In this document: piece after piece, positions 15,458-24,667 of the stretch
Layout: each line of letters begins with the position of its first letter
How positions within the stretch are numbered: position 1 is the first letter of the stretch
Assembly: GCF_900111805.1 (NCBI RefSeq)
Contig: NZ_FOJN01000018.1
Location: forward strand, 1-64,000
Length of the DNA stretch: 64,000 bases
Source: Rhodococcoides kroppenstedtii
GTDB taxonomy: Bacteria; Actinomycetota; Actinomycetes; Mycobacteriales; Mycobacteriaceae
Direction of reading: 5' to 3'
The notes under the pieces: generated by a model
Databases searched by the model: none
What the model saw: the letters and a program-made list of their open reading frames with translations, nothing else
What the model was told of the DNA's origin: nothing
Translations under genes and position numbers: made by a program

Positions 15458-17332
15458 GTGGCCGAACGGTTCTCACGCCGACAGGTGCTTCGCGGACTCG
15501 GAGTCGGGGCGGCCGCGTGGGCCGCGGCCAGTGTGGTCGGGGTCCGATCGGCCGGCTCGCCGGGTGGACCTTTGGGCAGTCCGCTGCTCTTCCATTCACC
15601 CGAACTGGTCCCCTTCCGCGGCACGGTATCGCCACCGCCGGTGGTGACCGGACCCTCGCTGTCGATCTCCGCGGTGAACTCACGGCACCGATTCCATCCC
15701 GACCTCCCCGAGGTCGACGCTCTCGCGTATCGCGCCGGTGATGTCGGTCCGGGTTACCTCGGACCGACCATCGAGGCGAATGCCGACGAACTGCTCACCC
15801 TCCGCTACGCCAACGAGCTCACCTTCCACCCGCTCGGCGTCGACATGGACACCTCGTTGCACGGGGTGACCGAGTCCTACCGATCCGCACCACCGACCTC
15901 GCTGCACCTGCACGGCGGGGTCACCCCACCGGCGAGCGACGGCCATCCCGAACAGGTCTCTCTGCCGGGTCGCTCACTCGTGCACGGCTTTCCGAACGGC
16001 CAGGAAGCATGTCATCTCTGGTACCACGACCATGCCATGGGCATCACGCGCGTCAACGTCTACAGCGGACTGGCCGGCATATACCTCCTCCGCGACCGGT
16101 GGGACACGGGTCGGCCGGACAATCCGCTCGGACTTCCGGTCGGCGAGTTCGAGATGCCGCTCGTGCTGCAGGAGAAGATCTTCCGACAGAACGGCACGCT
16201 CAGCATCCGGTCCACACACATCGTTCCGGAAGGCTCGTGGGAGGGCGGTGCCGTCGGCGACGTCGGGTTGGTGAACGGCGCGGTGTGGCCCGACATCCCG
16301 GTCGCGAGGGGGTTGTACCGCTTTCGGTTGGTCAACGCCGGTTCGTACAGCGTCTGGAATCTGCACTTCTCCAATCGCATGCGGTTCTGGATCATCGGCA
16401 ACGACTGCGGACTGCTCGACGCGCCCGTTCCGGTCACACACTTCCGCGTTGCCCCCGGCGAGCGCTACGACCTGCTGGTCGACTTCTCCCTTCTGGACAG
16501 CGGGGGGAGCGTCGAGCTCCGGAACGACGAGCATCCGCCGTTCCAGGCCGCGATCATCGGCGCCGTCGTGATGCCGCTGTTCTGCCGGTTCACCGTCGGC
16601 TCCCGCGGCTTCACCGGGCCCGTCCCCACCGCGTTGCGGGGCGGGCGGCTCCGCAGCCCGCTCCCCCCGCTTCCGGTCCCCGAGGTCGTGCGCACCGTGA
16701 CCGTCAGCCAGCCCTACGCGCTGCGCAACCCGCCGGCGATCATGACGCTCAACAATCTTCGCTTCTCCGACACCGACATCGAGAAGCCGCGCGCGGGAAC
16801 GACCGAGCGCTGGGACATCGTCAACGTCACCCCCGATCCCCACCCGATCCACATTCATCTGGTGCACTTCCGCACGCTCGGCCGAACTCCTCTGCGCACG
16901 GTCGAGTACCAGGGAGCACACGTGCAGCCGCCGGTCGGCGTCCGATGGGCGCCGGATCCGACCCCGTTCCTCGCCGGACCGTCGGTTCCACCCGAACCGT
17001 GGGAGGCGGGGTGGAAGGACACCGTTCGTTCCGACGGGGGGACCGTGACCTCGGTTCTCGTCCGTTTCCCGACGGCCGACGAACTCGGCTTCGATCCGGA
17101 CGCCCTCTTCGACCGTCCCGAGACGCTCCCGTCCGACCACTCCGGGCCGACTCACGCCGACCCGGAGCCGCCCGCCCACGCGGATCACGGGATCGAACAT
17201 CCCGCGCACAACGGGGTCGACCACGGATCCGAGCACGGCGCCGGCGGCCCACTGCAGGGCTACGTCTGGCACTGCCACATCCTCGACCACGAGGACCACG
17301 ACATGATGCTGAAGTATCGAGTCGTGTCATGA
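15458..17332 (+). CDS. Tat-exported multicopper oxidase (laccase/CotA-like)
   Basis: The 624-residue product oxidises phenols, bilirubin-type compounds or metals with O2. It starts at GTG 15458 behind AAGGGGG, with a Tat signal (ERFSRRQVLRGLGVGAAAWA). All four copper signatures are present: LHLHGG near residue 149, CHLWYHDHAMG near 188, HPIHIHLVHF near 462 and WHCHILDHEDHDM near 604. A His/Asp-rich insert (SDHSGPTHADPEPPAHADHG) precedes the last motif and may bind extra metal. Its stop overlaps the yrbEA start as ATGA, placing an extracytoplasmic oxidase at the head of an mce operon, which is not the usual arrangement. Operator A lies upstream. Confidence 0.93.
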   Translation: MAERFSRRQVLRGLGVGAAAWAAASVVGVRSAGSPGGPLGSPLLFHSPELVPFRGTVSPPPVVTGPSLSISAVNSRHRFHPDLPEVDALAYRAGDVGPGYLGPTIEANADELLTLRYANELTFHPLGVDMDTSLHGVTESYRSAPPTSLHLHGGVTPPASDGHPEQVSLPGRSLVHGFPNGQEACHLWYHDHAMGITRVNVYSGLAGIYLLRDRWDTGRPDNPLGLPVGEFEMPLVLQEKIFRQNGTLSIRSTHIVPEGSWEGGAVGDVGLVNGAVWPDIPVARGLYRFRLVNAGSYSVWNLHFSNRMRFWIIGNDCGLLDAPVPVTHFRVAPGERYDLLVDFSLLDSGGSVELRNDEHPPFQAAIIGAVVMPLFCRFTVGSRGFTGPVPTALRGGRLRSPLPPLPVPEVVRTVTVSQPYALRNPPAIMTLNNLRFSDTDIEKPRAGTTERWDIVNVTPDPHPIHIHLVHFRTLGRTPLRTVEYQGAHVQPPVGVRWAPDPTPFLAGPSVPPEPWEAGWKDTVRSDGGTVTSVLVRFPTADELGFDPDALFDRPETLPSDHSGPTHADPEPPAHADHGIEHPAHNGVDHGSEHGAGGPLQGYVWHCHILDHEDHDMMLKYRVVS

Positions 17333-18102
17333 CCTCGATCGCTCTCCAGGCGCGACGCGTGACCACGGCCGTCGGCGAGTTCTACGGCCTCGGCGTCGAC
17401 ACGGCGGTCGCCACGGTCACCCGGCCGTTCCACTGGCGTGAGTTCGTCGATCAGAGTTGGTTCATCGCGCGGGTGTCACTCCTGCCGACCATCGCGATGT
17501 CCGTCCCCTTCACCGTGCTCGTCGTGTTCACCCTCAACTCGCTCCTGATCGAGATCGGGGCGTCGGATCTCAGCGGAGCGGGCGCCGGACTGGGCACGGT
17601 GACCCAGATCGGTCCGCTGGTCACCGTGCTCGTCGTCGCCGGCGCCGCCGCCACCGCGATCACGGCCGACCTGGGCTCGCGCACCATCCGCGAGGAGGTC
17701 GATGCCATGGAGGTGCTGGGGATCGATCCGGTGCAGCGACTGGTGGTTCCGCGAGTCCTCGCCTGCACCACGGTGGCCGCGCTGCTCAACGGCGTGGTGT
17801 GCGCCATCGGGCTCGCCGGTGGTTTCACGTTCTCGGTCTTCCTGCAGAACGTCGACCCCGGCGCCTACGTCGGCGGGGTGACCCTGCTGGTCGGTCTGCC
17901 CGAACTGCTGCTGTCCGAAGTCAAGGCCGCCCTGTTCGGACTTCTCGCCGCGCTGGTGGCCTGTCATCGAGGTCTGACGGTGCACGGCGGCCCGAAGAGC
18001 GTCGGCGACGCGGTGAACGAGACCGTCGTCTTCTCCTTCGCGGCGCTGTTCGTGGTCAACCTGGTCCTCACCTCGGTGGGCCTCTCGGTGAGTCGGCTCT
18101 GA
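17329..18102 (+). CDS. yrbEA: YrbE-type permease A of Mce transporter
   Basis: The 257-residue integral membrane protein is one of the two MlaE/YrbE permeases of the Mce lipid importer. Hydrophobic helices include MSVPFTVLVVFTLNSLLIEI and TVLVVAGAAATAITADLG. The family coupling motif TIREEVDAMEVLGIDPVQRL, which contacts the ATPase MceG, is intact. It begins inside the multicopper oxidase stop (ATGA). No mceG ATPase is in the window; it is normally encoded elsewhere in these genomes. Confidence 0.95.
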   Translation: MTSIALQARRVTTAVGEFYGLGVDTAVATVTRPFHWREFVDQSWFIARVSLLPTIAMSVPFTVLVVFTLNSLLIEIGASDLSGAGAGLGTVTQIGPLVTVLVVAGAAATAITADLGSRTIREEVDAMEVLGIDPVQRLVVPRVLACTTVAALLNGVVCAIGLAGGFTFSVFLQNVDPGAYVGGVTLLVGLPELLLSEVKAALFGLLAALVACHRGLTVHGGPKSVGDAVNETVVFSFAALFVVNLVLTSVGLSVSRL

Positions 18103-18144
18103 CGTGATCGGCACAGGTACGGGCTGCCCGGGACGGAGCACGCG

Positions 18145-18996
18145 ATGGTGATCGGGATGCACGACACGACCGTCCGAGTCCGGCGTCGAGCACGACGGGC
18201 CGGTGACGCGATCGACCGCGTGGGCGAGGACGGACTGTTCGTGCTCCGGGCTCTCGTCTCGACGGTGCGCGCAGTGCGGTCCTACCGCACCGAGACACTG
18301 CGCGTCCTCGCCGAGATCAGTTTCGGCACAGGAGTTCTGGCCGCGGTGGGCGGTAGCGTCGCCGTCCTCGGCTTTCTCACGATGTTCGCCGGCGCGACGG
18401 TCGCGGTCCAGGGCTTCGACTCGCTCGGCAGCATCGGCGTCGACGCTCTCACCGGGTTCCTCGCCGCGTACGTCAACGTGCGCGTGGTCGCGCCGGTCAC
18501 GGCGGGCGTGGGGTTGGCCGCGACGGTCGGCGCCGGCACCACCGCGGCGCTCGGCGCGATGCGCATCAGCGAGGAGATCGACGCCCTCGAGGTGATGGCG
18601 ATTCGGTCCCTGCCCTACCTGGTGGGGACGCGCATCGTCGCCGGACTGATCGCCGTCCTTCCGCTGTACGCGCTCTCCCTGAGCACCTCGTTCCTCGCCA
18701 GTCGCGTCGCCACCGTCGTCGTCCTGGGACAGTCCTCGGGGGTGTACGACCACTACTTCTCGACCTTCCTCGTCCCGTCGGACGTGCTCTGGTCCTTCCT
18801 CCAGGTGATCGTCATCGGTCTCGCGGTCATGGCGATCCACACCCTCTACGGCTACCGAGCGACGGGTGGTCCGGCGGGCGTCGGTATCGCCACCGGACGC
18901 GCCGTACGTCTGTCGCTGGTCACCGTCGTCCTGGTGACGCTGTCCCTGTCGTTGGCGCTCTACGGCGCCACCCGTTCGATCCACCTGGCGGCCTGA
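18145..18996 (+). CDS. yrbEB: YrbE-type permease B of Mce transporter
   Basis: The 283-residue second permease pairs with YrbEA. It shows the same MlaE fold: GTGVLAAVGGSVAVLGFLTM, ATVGAGTTAALGAMRISEEI and the coupling segment EEIDALEVMAIRSLPYLVGT. It follows yrbEA after 42 bp and precedes mceA by one base, as in all canonical mce operons. The N-terminus is rich in arginine (VRVRRRARRAGDAID), consistent with a cytoplasmic start. Confidence 0.95.
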   Translation: MVIGMHDTTVRVRRRARRAGDAIDRVGEDGLFVLRALVSTVRAVRSYRTETLRVLAEISFGTGVLAAVGGSVAVLGFLTMFAGATVAVQGFDSLGSIGVDALTGFLAAYVNVRVVAPVTAGVGLAATVGAGTTAALGAMRISEEIDALEVMAIRSLPYLVGTRIVAGLIAVLPLYALSLSTSFLASRVATVVVLGQSSGVYDHYFSTFLVPSDVLWSFLQVIVIGLAVMAIHTLYGYRATGGPAGVGIATGRAVRLSLVTVVLVTLSLSLALYGATRSIHLAA

Positions 18997-18997
18997 G

Positions 18998-20206
18998 GTG
19001 GCGCGGCGCGAGACGACCCGGTCGACGTGGGTGCACCGCGGGGTGGCCGCAGGCATGGCACTCGGCCTCGTGGGGATGGCCGTCGGCACGGTGCTCGCGT
19101 ACCGGGGCACCGTTCGAGACCTGGTGTCACCGCCCGTTCTCGTCACCGTCGAGTCCGACCGCGCGGGGCTGGTCATGGATCCGGGCGCCCTGGTGGTCTG
19201 GCACGGGGTCGAGGTCGGCACGGTGACCGCGGTCCGCACCCGCGCCGGCGGCGCTGCGCTCCACGTGTCCCTCGACGCCGAGACGGTGCGCGACGTGCCG
19301 GCGAACATCGGCGCGAGGATCGCCGCGACGACGGTCTTCGGTGCCAAGACGGTCACGTTGGTCGATCCACCGCACCCGGCGGCGGCCTCGATCACCTCCG
19401 GCTCGGTGGTCGAGGCGTCCTCGGTGACCGTCGAGACCAACACGGTGTTCGAGTCGCTCCGGTCGGTTCTCGTTGCGGCGCAACCGGACAAGCTCAACAC
19501 CACGCTCGGCGCCGTGTCGACGGCGCTGGCCGGCCGCGGCGGCGCACTGGGAACCACCCTCGACGACGCCGCCGAGGTCCTGGGTGCGACGGCTCCGCTG
19601 ACCGCCACTCTCGAACGGGCCGTGGACGACGCGGCCACCGTCGCGGGGACGGCAGCCGACGCGGCCCCGGACCTGACCACCCTCCTCGCCTCGGCGACGA
19701 CGACGGCGCGAACCGTCACCGACCGGCGTTCCGCACTCGAGACGGCGCTGACGGCGATGACCGGAACCGCGACCACCGTGGACCGGGTGATCGGAGCGAA
19801 CGCCGACGGATGGTCGTCCACTCTCGAGACCGCGAGGCCGACGAGTTCGCTGCTCCAACGCTACTCGCCGATGCTCTCCTGTTTCCTGCAGGGCGCCGAC
19901 ATCGCTCGGATCGGTGCCGAGAAGGTGTCCGGCGGCAACGGCCGCACCATGTTGCTGAACAGCACCGTCCTGTTCGGTGTGCCTCCGTACCGGTACGAGA
20001 CGGATCTGCCCCGTGTCGCCGCGTCGGGCGGACCGCGGTGCGGTGCACTCCCCCTGGTCCAGGACAGCGCCATTCCCACGCCGTACGTGGTGGCCGACAC
20101 CGGATCGAATCCGTTTCGCGCCGGAAACCGAAGCCCGGTACTGGAACCGAACTCGATCATCGACCTCCTTCCGGAAGGACTGACCGCACCGAGGCCTACC
20201 CGATGA
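18998..20206 (+). CDS. mceA: Mce family protein A
   Basis: The 402-residue periplasmic/cell-wall subunit has an N-terminal anchor (AAGMALGLVGMAVGTVLAYR), then the MCE/MlaD domain (VTVESDRAGLVMDPGALVVW, GVEVGTVTAVRTRAGGAALH, then ARIAATTVFGAKTVTLVDP) and a long helical region typical of mycobacterial-type Mce proteins. The C-terminal part carries two cysteines in conserved positions. MCE rings and needles form a hydrophobic channel that shuttles lipids to the YrbE permeases. GTG start one base after yrbEB. Its stop overlaps the first of two minicistrons before mceB. Confidence 0.93.
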   Translation: MARRETTRSTWVHRGVAAGMALGLVGMAVGTVLAYRGTVRDLVSPPVLVTVESDRAGLVMDPGALVVWHGVEVGTVTAVRTRAGGAALHVSLDAETVRDVPANIGARIAATTVFGAKTVTLVDPPHPAAASITSGSVVEASSVTVETNTVFESLRSVLVAAQPDKLNTTLGAVSTALAGRGGALGTTLDDAAEVLGATAPLTATLERAVDDAATVAGTAADAAPDLTTLLASATTTARTVTDRRSALETALTAMTGTATTVDRVIGANADGWSSTLETARPTSSLLQRYSPMLSCFLQGADIARIGAEKVSGGNGRTMLLNSTVLFGVPPYRYETDLPRVAASGGPRCGALPLVQDSAIPTPYVVADTGSNPFRAGNRSPVLEPNSIIDLLPEGLTAPRPTR

Positions 20207-20271
20207 GCACCCCGATGAGCACCCGGACGACCACCCGATGAGCACCCGGACGACCACCCGATGAGCACCCG
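20203..20271 (+). repeat. 23 bp tandem repeat creating a chain of overlapping minicistrons before mceB
   Basis: Two identical 23 bp units (20215-20237 and 20238-20260) plus partial copies each contain an ATGA. Because 23 is not a multiple of three, each ATG is in the next frame: ATG 20203 overlaps the mceA stop and reads 12 codons to TGA 20239-20241. ATG 20238 overlaps that stop and reads eight codons to TGA 20262-20264, and ATG 20261 overlaps that and is the mceB start. A ribosome could step by reinitiation through both. Copy number change would alter coupling. Confidence 0.8.
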
Positions 20272-21277
20272 CGGAACGACCATGCGACTGCTGGTCTTCG
20301 TCATCACCACGACCGCCGTTCTGGGCGGCCTCGTCGCCGTCTTCGGACAGTTCCGATTCGCCCGCACCACCGACTGGACGGCGGACTTCACCAGCGCGTC
20401 GGGCCTGGGGGCCGGGGACGCCGTTCGTGTCGCCGGCGTCACGGTCGGATCGGTGTCGGACGTGGCGGTGATCGACGATCACGCGCGGGTGTCGTTCGAC
20501 CTGGAGGACGACTACCGCGTCACCGACGTCACGCGAGCCGTGGTCCGGTACGAGAACCTCGTCGGGGATCGCTTCCTGGAGTTGCAGGACGGCTCGGGCC
20601 CGGCGGCGCCCCCACGAGACCGCGTCATTCCCGTCGAGCGCACCTCCCCGGCCCTGGACCTCGACCGGCTGCTCGGCGGTTTTCGTCCACTCTTCGACGG
20701 TCTCGATCCCGAAGAGGTGAATCGGCTGAGTACGCAGCTGATTTCCGTTCTGCAGGGACAGGGCGGCACCGTCGCCGCCGTTCTGGACCGGATCGCCGCT
20801 CTGACGTCGACACTGGCCGATCGAGACGAGGCCATCGGGCGGGTCGTGGACAACCTCCGGACCACACTCGGCACCCTCTCCGCGCGGCAGACCGAACTGA
20901 GGGACACGGTCGAGAACACCCGAAGTCTCGTGGCCGGCCTCGCCGCCGACGCCGACCCGTGGGTGAACGCGGTGGCCGCCGTCGGCGACTCCACCGGGTC
21001 GCTGGCCGGGGCACTCGGGGACGTCGGGCCACCCCTCGACGTCGCGGTCGACGAGTTGACCCGGACCGCAGCACAACTGCGCGCGGGAGAGGACACCATC
21101 GGGTCGGTGGTGTCGCGACTGCCCGACACCTATTCGGCGCTGTCGCGGTTGGGCGCCTACGGCAACTTCTTCAACTACTACCTGTGCGGCATCCGGCTGA
21201 AGATCGACACCCCGGACGGACGTGGCCTCACCACGCCGTTGATCGGGCAAACCACGGGACGGTGTGCACCCGCATGA
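20261..21277 (+). CDS. mceB: Mce family protein B
   Basis: The 338-residue subunit has an N-terminal membrane helix (LLVFVITTTAVLGGLVAVFG) and an MCE domain (TDWTADFTSASGLGAGDAVR, VAGVTVGSVSDVAVIDDHAR, VRYENLVGDRFLELQDG), then the helical extension ending YGNFFNYYLCGIRLKIDT, with one conserved cysteine. ATG 20261 is the third of a series of overlapping ATGs and the only one in the long frame. Its stop overlaps the mceC start (ATGA 21274-21277). Confidence 0.93.
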   Translation: MSTRGTTMRLLVFVITTTAVLGGLVAVFGQFRFARTTDWTADFTSASGLGAGDAVRVAGVTVGSVSDVAVIDDHARVSFDLEDDYRVTDVTRAVVRYENLVGDRFLELQDGSGPAAPPRDRVIPVERTSPALDLDRLLGGFRPLFDGLDPEEVNRLSTQLISVLQGQGGTVAAVLDRIAALTSTLADRDEAIGRVVDNLRTTLGTLSARQTELRDTVENTRSLVAGLAADADPWVNAVAAVGDSTGSLAGALGDVGPPLDVAVDELTRTAAQLRAGEDTIGSVVSRLPDTYSALSRLGAYGNFFNYYLCGIRLKIDTPDGRGLTTPLIGQTTGRCAPA

Positions 21278-22320
21278 CTCCCCGTTCGCGAGACGCGACC
21301 CGACTCGGCCTGATCGGGTCGGCCGTGGTGGTCGCCGCCACCCTCGCCGCCGTCAACGTGCCTGCACTGCCCTACCTCTCGGCCGGCGCGACGTACAGCG
21401 GGCGGTTCCTCGACGCCGGCGGACTGGAGACCGGAGCATCCGTGGAGATGGCGGGCGTGACGGTCGGCACGGTCACCGACATCGACGTCGACGGCCAGGC
21501 CGTCCTGGTCACGTTCACGATGACCGACGTCGCCGCGGGCGCGGACTCACGGCTGTCCATCGCGACCGAGACCGTGCTCGGCACCAAGAGCCTGCGCGTG
21601 GAGTCGCGCGGCGACGGTCGCCTGTCGACGTCCGAGCCGGTGGGTCTCGATCGCACGACGTCGCCGTACGTCCTCACCGACGCGCTCGGTGACCTCACCG
21701 ACGACGCCGCCGGTATCGACGTCGACCGACTCACCGGGGCGATGGCCGCCACCACCGACGTCCTCGAGGGGACGCAGGACAGCGTCGGGCGGGTGCTGGA
21801 CGGGGTGGGTCGACTGTCCCGCACCGTGGCCTCGCGCGACGAGGGCCTTCGGGACCTGTTGTCGTCGGCGGAACGGGTCACCGCGGTTCTCGCCGACCGC
21901 AGCGGCACGCTCGACGCGCTCCTGCAGGACGCCGCCGTGGTGCTGGCCGCGCTCGACGAACGGCGGACCGTCGTGGACACCCTGGCGGGCAACGTGACCC
22001 GCCTGTCGGATCGACTGCGCGCTCTGGTCGCGGAGAACGAGAACGAGCTAAACCCGGCCCTCGACGATCTGCAGTCGGTGCTGTCGGTCCTGTCGGCCCA
22101 ACGGGACGCGATCGCGGCCGCGATCGCGAAGCTGGGCCCCTACGTCACGCAACTCGGGGAGGCGGTGTCGAGTGGCCCGTTCTTCGATTCGTACATCCAG
22201 AACCTGATTCCGGGCCAGATCATCTCCCCGATCCTGCGCGCCACGCTCGGACTCCCGGCGGCACCCGGCGATTCGGCGTCGGTCAACCCGCTCTCCGCAC
22301 TGAACGGAGCACCGCGATGA
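21274..22320 (+). CDS. mceC: Mce family protein C
   Basis: The 348-residue subunit has an N-terminal anchor (LGLIGSAVVVAATLAAVNVP), then an MCE domain (ATYSGRFLDAGGLETGASVE, MAGVTVGTVTDIDVDGQAVL, ETVLGTKSLRVESRG) and helical repeats with alternating Asp/Leu. A C-terminal FDSYIQNLIPGQIISPIL segment matches other MceC proteins. ATGA overlaps at both ends join it to mceB and mceD. Confidence 0.93.
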   Translation: MTPRSRDATRLGLIGSAVVVAATLAAVNVPALPYLSAGATYSGRFLDAGGLETGASVEMAGVTVGTVTDIDVDGQAVLVTFTMTDVAAGADSRLSIATETVLGTKSLRVESRGDGRLSTSEPVGLDRTTSPYVLTDALGDLTDDAAGIDVDRLTGAMAATTDVLEGTQDSVGRVLDGVGRLSRTVASRDEGLRDLLSSAERVTAVLADRSGTLDALLQDAAVVLAALDERRTVVDTLAGNVTRLSDRLRALVAENENELNPALDDLQSVLSVLSAQRDAIAAAIAKLGPYVTQLGEAVSSGPFFDSYIQNLIPGQIISPILRATLGLPAAPGDSASVNPLSALNGAPR

Positions 22321-23519
22321 TCGTCGAACGTCGACTCCCGGTCCGCGCCGTCGGCGTCGCGGCTCTGCTGATCATCGCGGCCGTCGTCAGCTACACGGTG
22401 GTCCCTCTCGCCACGACGACGCGAATCACGGTCGAGTTCGCGCGCACCACGGGCCTCTACCCCGGCGACGACGTGAAGCTGATGGGGGTCACCGTCGGCT
22501 CGGTGGACGAGATCAGGCCGCGCGGAGATCGCGTGGAGGTCGACCTCTCCGTCGACGATCACTACCGAGTCCCCGCGGACGCGAAAGCCGTCCTGGTCTC
22601 CCCGAGCCTGGTGACCGCGCGCTTCGTCCAACTGGCACCCGCGTGGACCGAGGGCGAGGCGTTGTCGACCGGCGACCGTATTCCGCTGGAGCGCACGGCG
22701 GTCCCGGTAGAGTGGGACCGCATCACCGAGCAACTGGACCGCGTGTCCCGCGCCCTCGCACCGGACGGCGGTACCGACTCTCGCCCCCTCGGCGCTCTCG
22801 TCGACGCGGCGGAGGCCACGCTCGACGGACGGGGCGAGACCGTCGCCGCGACGGTGCGATCGTTGTCCGATGCCCTGCGTACCCTCTCCGACGGGCGGAC
22901 CGACCTCTACGCCGTGGTGCGCAACCTGCAGGTGTTCGCGTCGGCACTCGCTGCGAGCGATCGGCAGATCGTCCAGGTCAACGACACCCTCGCCTCGGTC
23001 TCGACCGCCCTGACCGACGACGGCGACGAGGTCGGAGCTGCGCTGGTCTCTCTCGACGCCGCGGTCGCCGACGTGACCCGATTCGCCCGGTCCTCCACCA
23101 CGGCGCTGACGGGGACCGCGACCGAACTGCAGTCCGTCGTGGCCGAATTGGCCGCGCAGCGTGACGGCATCGCCCAGATCCTGCACGTCGCCCCGACGGC
23201 GCTGTCCAACCTGAACAACATCTACCAACCCGCGCACAACGCGATCGTCTCGTCGCTCGCCCCCAACAACTTCGCCACGCCCGCCGATTTCGTCTGTTCC
23301 GCGATCGCGGCCGCGGAACAGGTCGGCGCACAGGAGGGTTCGGAACTGTGTCTGCGCTACCTCGGGCCGTTGCTCCGCACCTTGGCATTCGAATACCTGC
23401 CCGTGCAGTCGAACCCGATCCACGGCGTCGGTGCCCTCCCGGACCAGATCGTCGAGAGCGGTGCGGACCCGGTGCCGCCGACGCTCGGTGGACTGCTCGT
23501 ACCCGGTGGTCCCCGGTGA
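22317..23519 (+). CDS. mceD: Mce family protein D
   Basis: The 400-residue subunit has an N-terminal membrane helix (VGVAALLIIAAVVSYTVVPL) and an MCE domain (VEFARTTGLYPGDDVKLMGV, VGSVDEIRPRGDRVEVDLSV, LVSPSLVTARFVQLAP), then a long helical region. A conserved tail reads NLNNIYQPAHNAIVSSLAPN and has cysteines in FVCSAIAAAEQV and ELCLRYL. It is joined to mceC by ATGA and to mceE by GTGA. Length and order are normal for mce operons of Rhodococcus and Mycobacterium. Confidence 0.93.
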   Translation: MIVERRLPVRAVGVAALLIIAAVVSYTVVPLATTTRITVEFARTTGLYPGDDVKLMGVTVGSVDEIRPRGDRVEVDLSVDDHYRVPADAKAVLVSPSLVTARFVQLAPAWTEGEALSTGDRIPLERTAVPVEWDRITEQLDRVSRALAPDGGTDSRPLGALVDAAEATLDGRGETVAATVRSLSDALRTLSDGRTDLYAVVRNLQVFASALAASDRQIVQVNDTLASVSTALTDDGDEVGAALVSLDAAVADVTRFARSSTTALTGTATELQSVVAELAAQRDGIAQILHVAPTALSNLNNIYQPAHNAIVSSLAPNNFATPADFVCSAIAAAEQVGAQEGSELCLRYLGPLLRTLAFEYLPVQSNPIHGVGALPDQIVESGADPVPPTLGGLLVPGGPR

Positions 23520-24667
23520 GCGCCGGATCCCGGGTCGCGACGGTCGGTCGGGTCGCCGCACTCGTACTCGCTCCGCTGCTGCTGGCCGGCTGCGGCTGGC
23601 GGGGACTGGACTCGCTCCCGTTGCCGGGCACCGTCGGAACCGGCCCCGACTCGTGGGCCGTCACCGTCGAGATGCCGAACGTGTCGACCGTGCGGGAGAA
23701 CTCGCCGGTCCACGTCGACGACGTGACCGTCGGTCACGTGGACCGCATCGGTCTCGTCGACGGCCACGCGGTGGTGACGCTGCGCCTCGAAGCCAGAGTG
23801 GTGCTGCCCGAGAACGCCGTGGCGTCGATCGGACAGACGAGCCTGTTGGGCTCGGCCCACGTCGAGTTGGCGTCACCGACGGCCGAACCCGCCCGAGGGC
23901 GTTTGGCGGACGGCGCGGTGATCGGACTCGACCGGGCGGGCGCCTACCCCACGACGGAGGAGACGCTGTCCGCTCTGTCGCTGGTTCTCCAGGGCGGCGG
24001 CCTGGCCCGGGTCGGCGACATCGTCGGTGAGGTGGACGCGGCTCTGGGTGGCCGTGAGGACGCGGTGCGGTCCGTCCTGGACGATCTGGACGTGGTCCTG
24101 GCGGGACTCGATCGGCACCGCGCGCAGATCGACTCGGCGGTCGTGGAACTCGACCGGTTCGCCGCAGTCGTCGCCGCCGACGACGCCGGGGTCGACGAGG
24201 CACTGGCGGTCTTCGCACCCGCCACCGAGGTCCTCGCCGACCAGCGCGAGAACCTGGTCGCGTTCTCGGTGGCGCTCGGCCGTCTGGGAACCACGGCGAG
24301 CGCCGTCACCGACGACACCACCGAGGACCTCACGGCGGTGCTGACCGATCTGCGGCCCGTCCTGGCCTCGCTCGCCGACGCCGGTGACTCGCTCACCGAG
24401 AGCTTCCGGTACCTGCTCACGTATCCGTTCCCGATCGACGTGTACCGCAACGCGGTTCGGGGCGATTACGCCAACGGCGAGGTGACGCTGGATCTGCGTC
24501 TCGACACCCTGGACAACGCCTTGCTGCTCGGCACGCCGCTGCAGGGCATGCTCGCCGGCCCCGAGGGCGCGGTGGGCCGCGCCGCACCGTGGCCCGCGCC
24601 GTCCGTTCCGACGGCGCAGGATCTCCTGCTTCCGCCGGCGCCTCCCACCCCGGGTGGGACGCCGTGA
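23516..24667 (+). CDS. mceE: Mce family lipoprotein E (LprK type)
   Basis: The 383-residue product starts at GTG 23516, which overlaps the mceD stop. It has a lipoprotein signal, RVAALVLAPLLLAGCGWRG, with the lipobox cysteine near residue 26. This is the lipid-anchored member expected at position E of every mce operon. The MCE domain follows (AVTVEMPNVSTVRENSPVHV, DVTVGHVDRIGLVDGHAVVT, ASIGQTSLLGSAHVELASP), then helices and a proline-rich C-terminus. Confidence 0.93.
   Translation: MSAGSRVATVGRVAALVLAPLLLAGCGWRGLDSLPLPGTVGTGPDSWAVTVEMPNVSTVRENSPVHVDDVTVGHVDRIGLVDGHAVVTLRLEARVVLPENAVASIGQTSLLGSAHVELASPTAEPARGRLADGAVIGLDRAGAYPTTEETLSALSLVLQGGGLARVGDIVGEVDAALGGREDAVRSVLDDLDVVLAGLDRHRAQIDSAVVELDRFAAVVAADDAGVDEALAVFAPATEVLADQRENLVAFSVALGRLGTTASAVTDDTTEDLTAVLTDLRPVLASLADAGDSLTESFRYLLTYPFPIDVYRNAVRGDYANGEVTLDLRLDTLDNALLLGTPLQGMLAGPEGAVGRAAPWPAPSVPTAQDLLLPPAPPTPGGTP

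Noticed and set aside
17476-19821. 781-codon leftward frame
   Set aside because: Antisense to yrbE and mceA; low-complexity polar composition typical of high-GC shadow frames.
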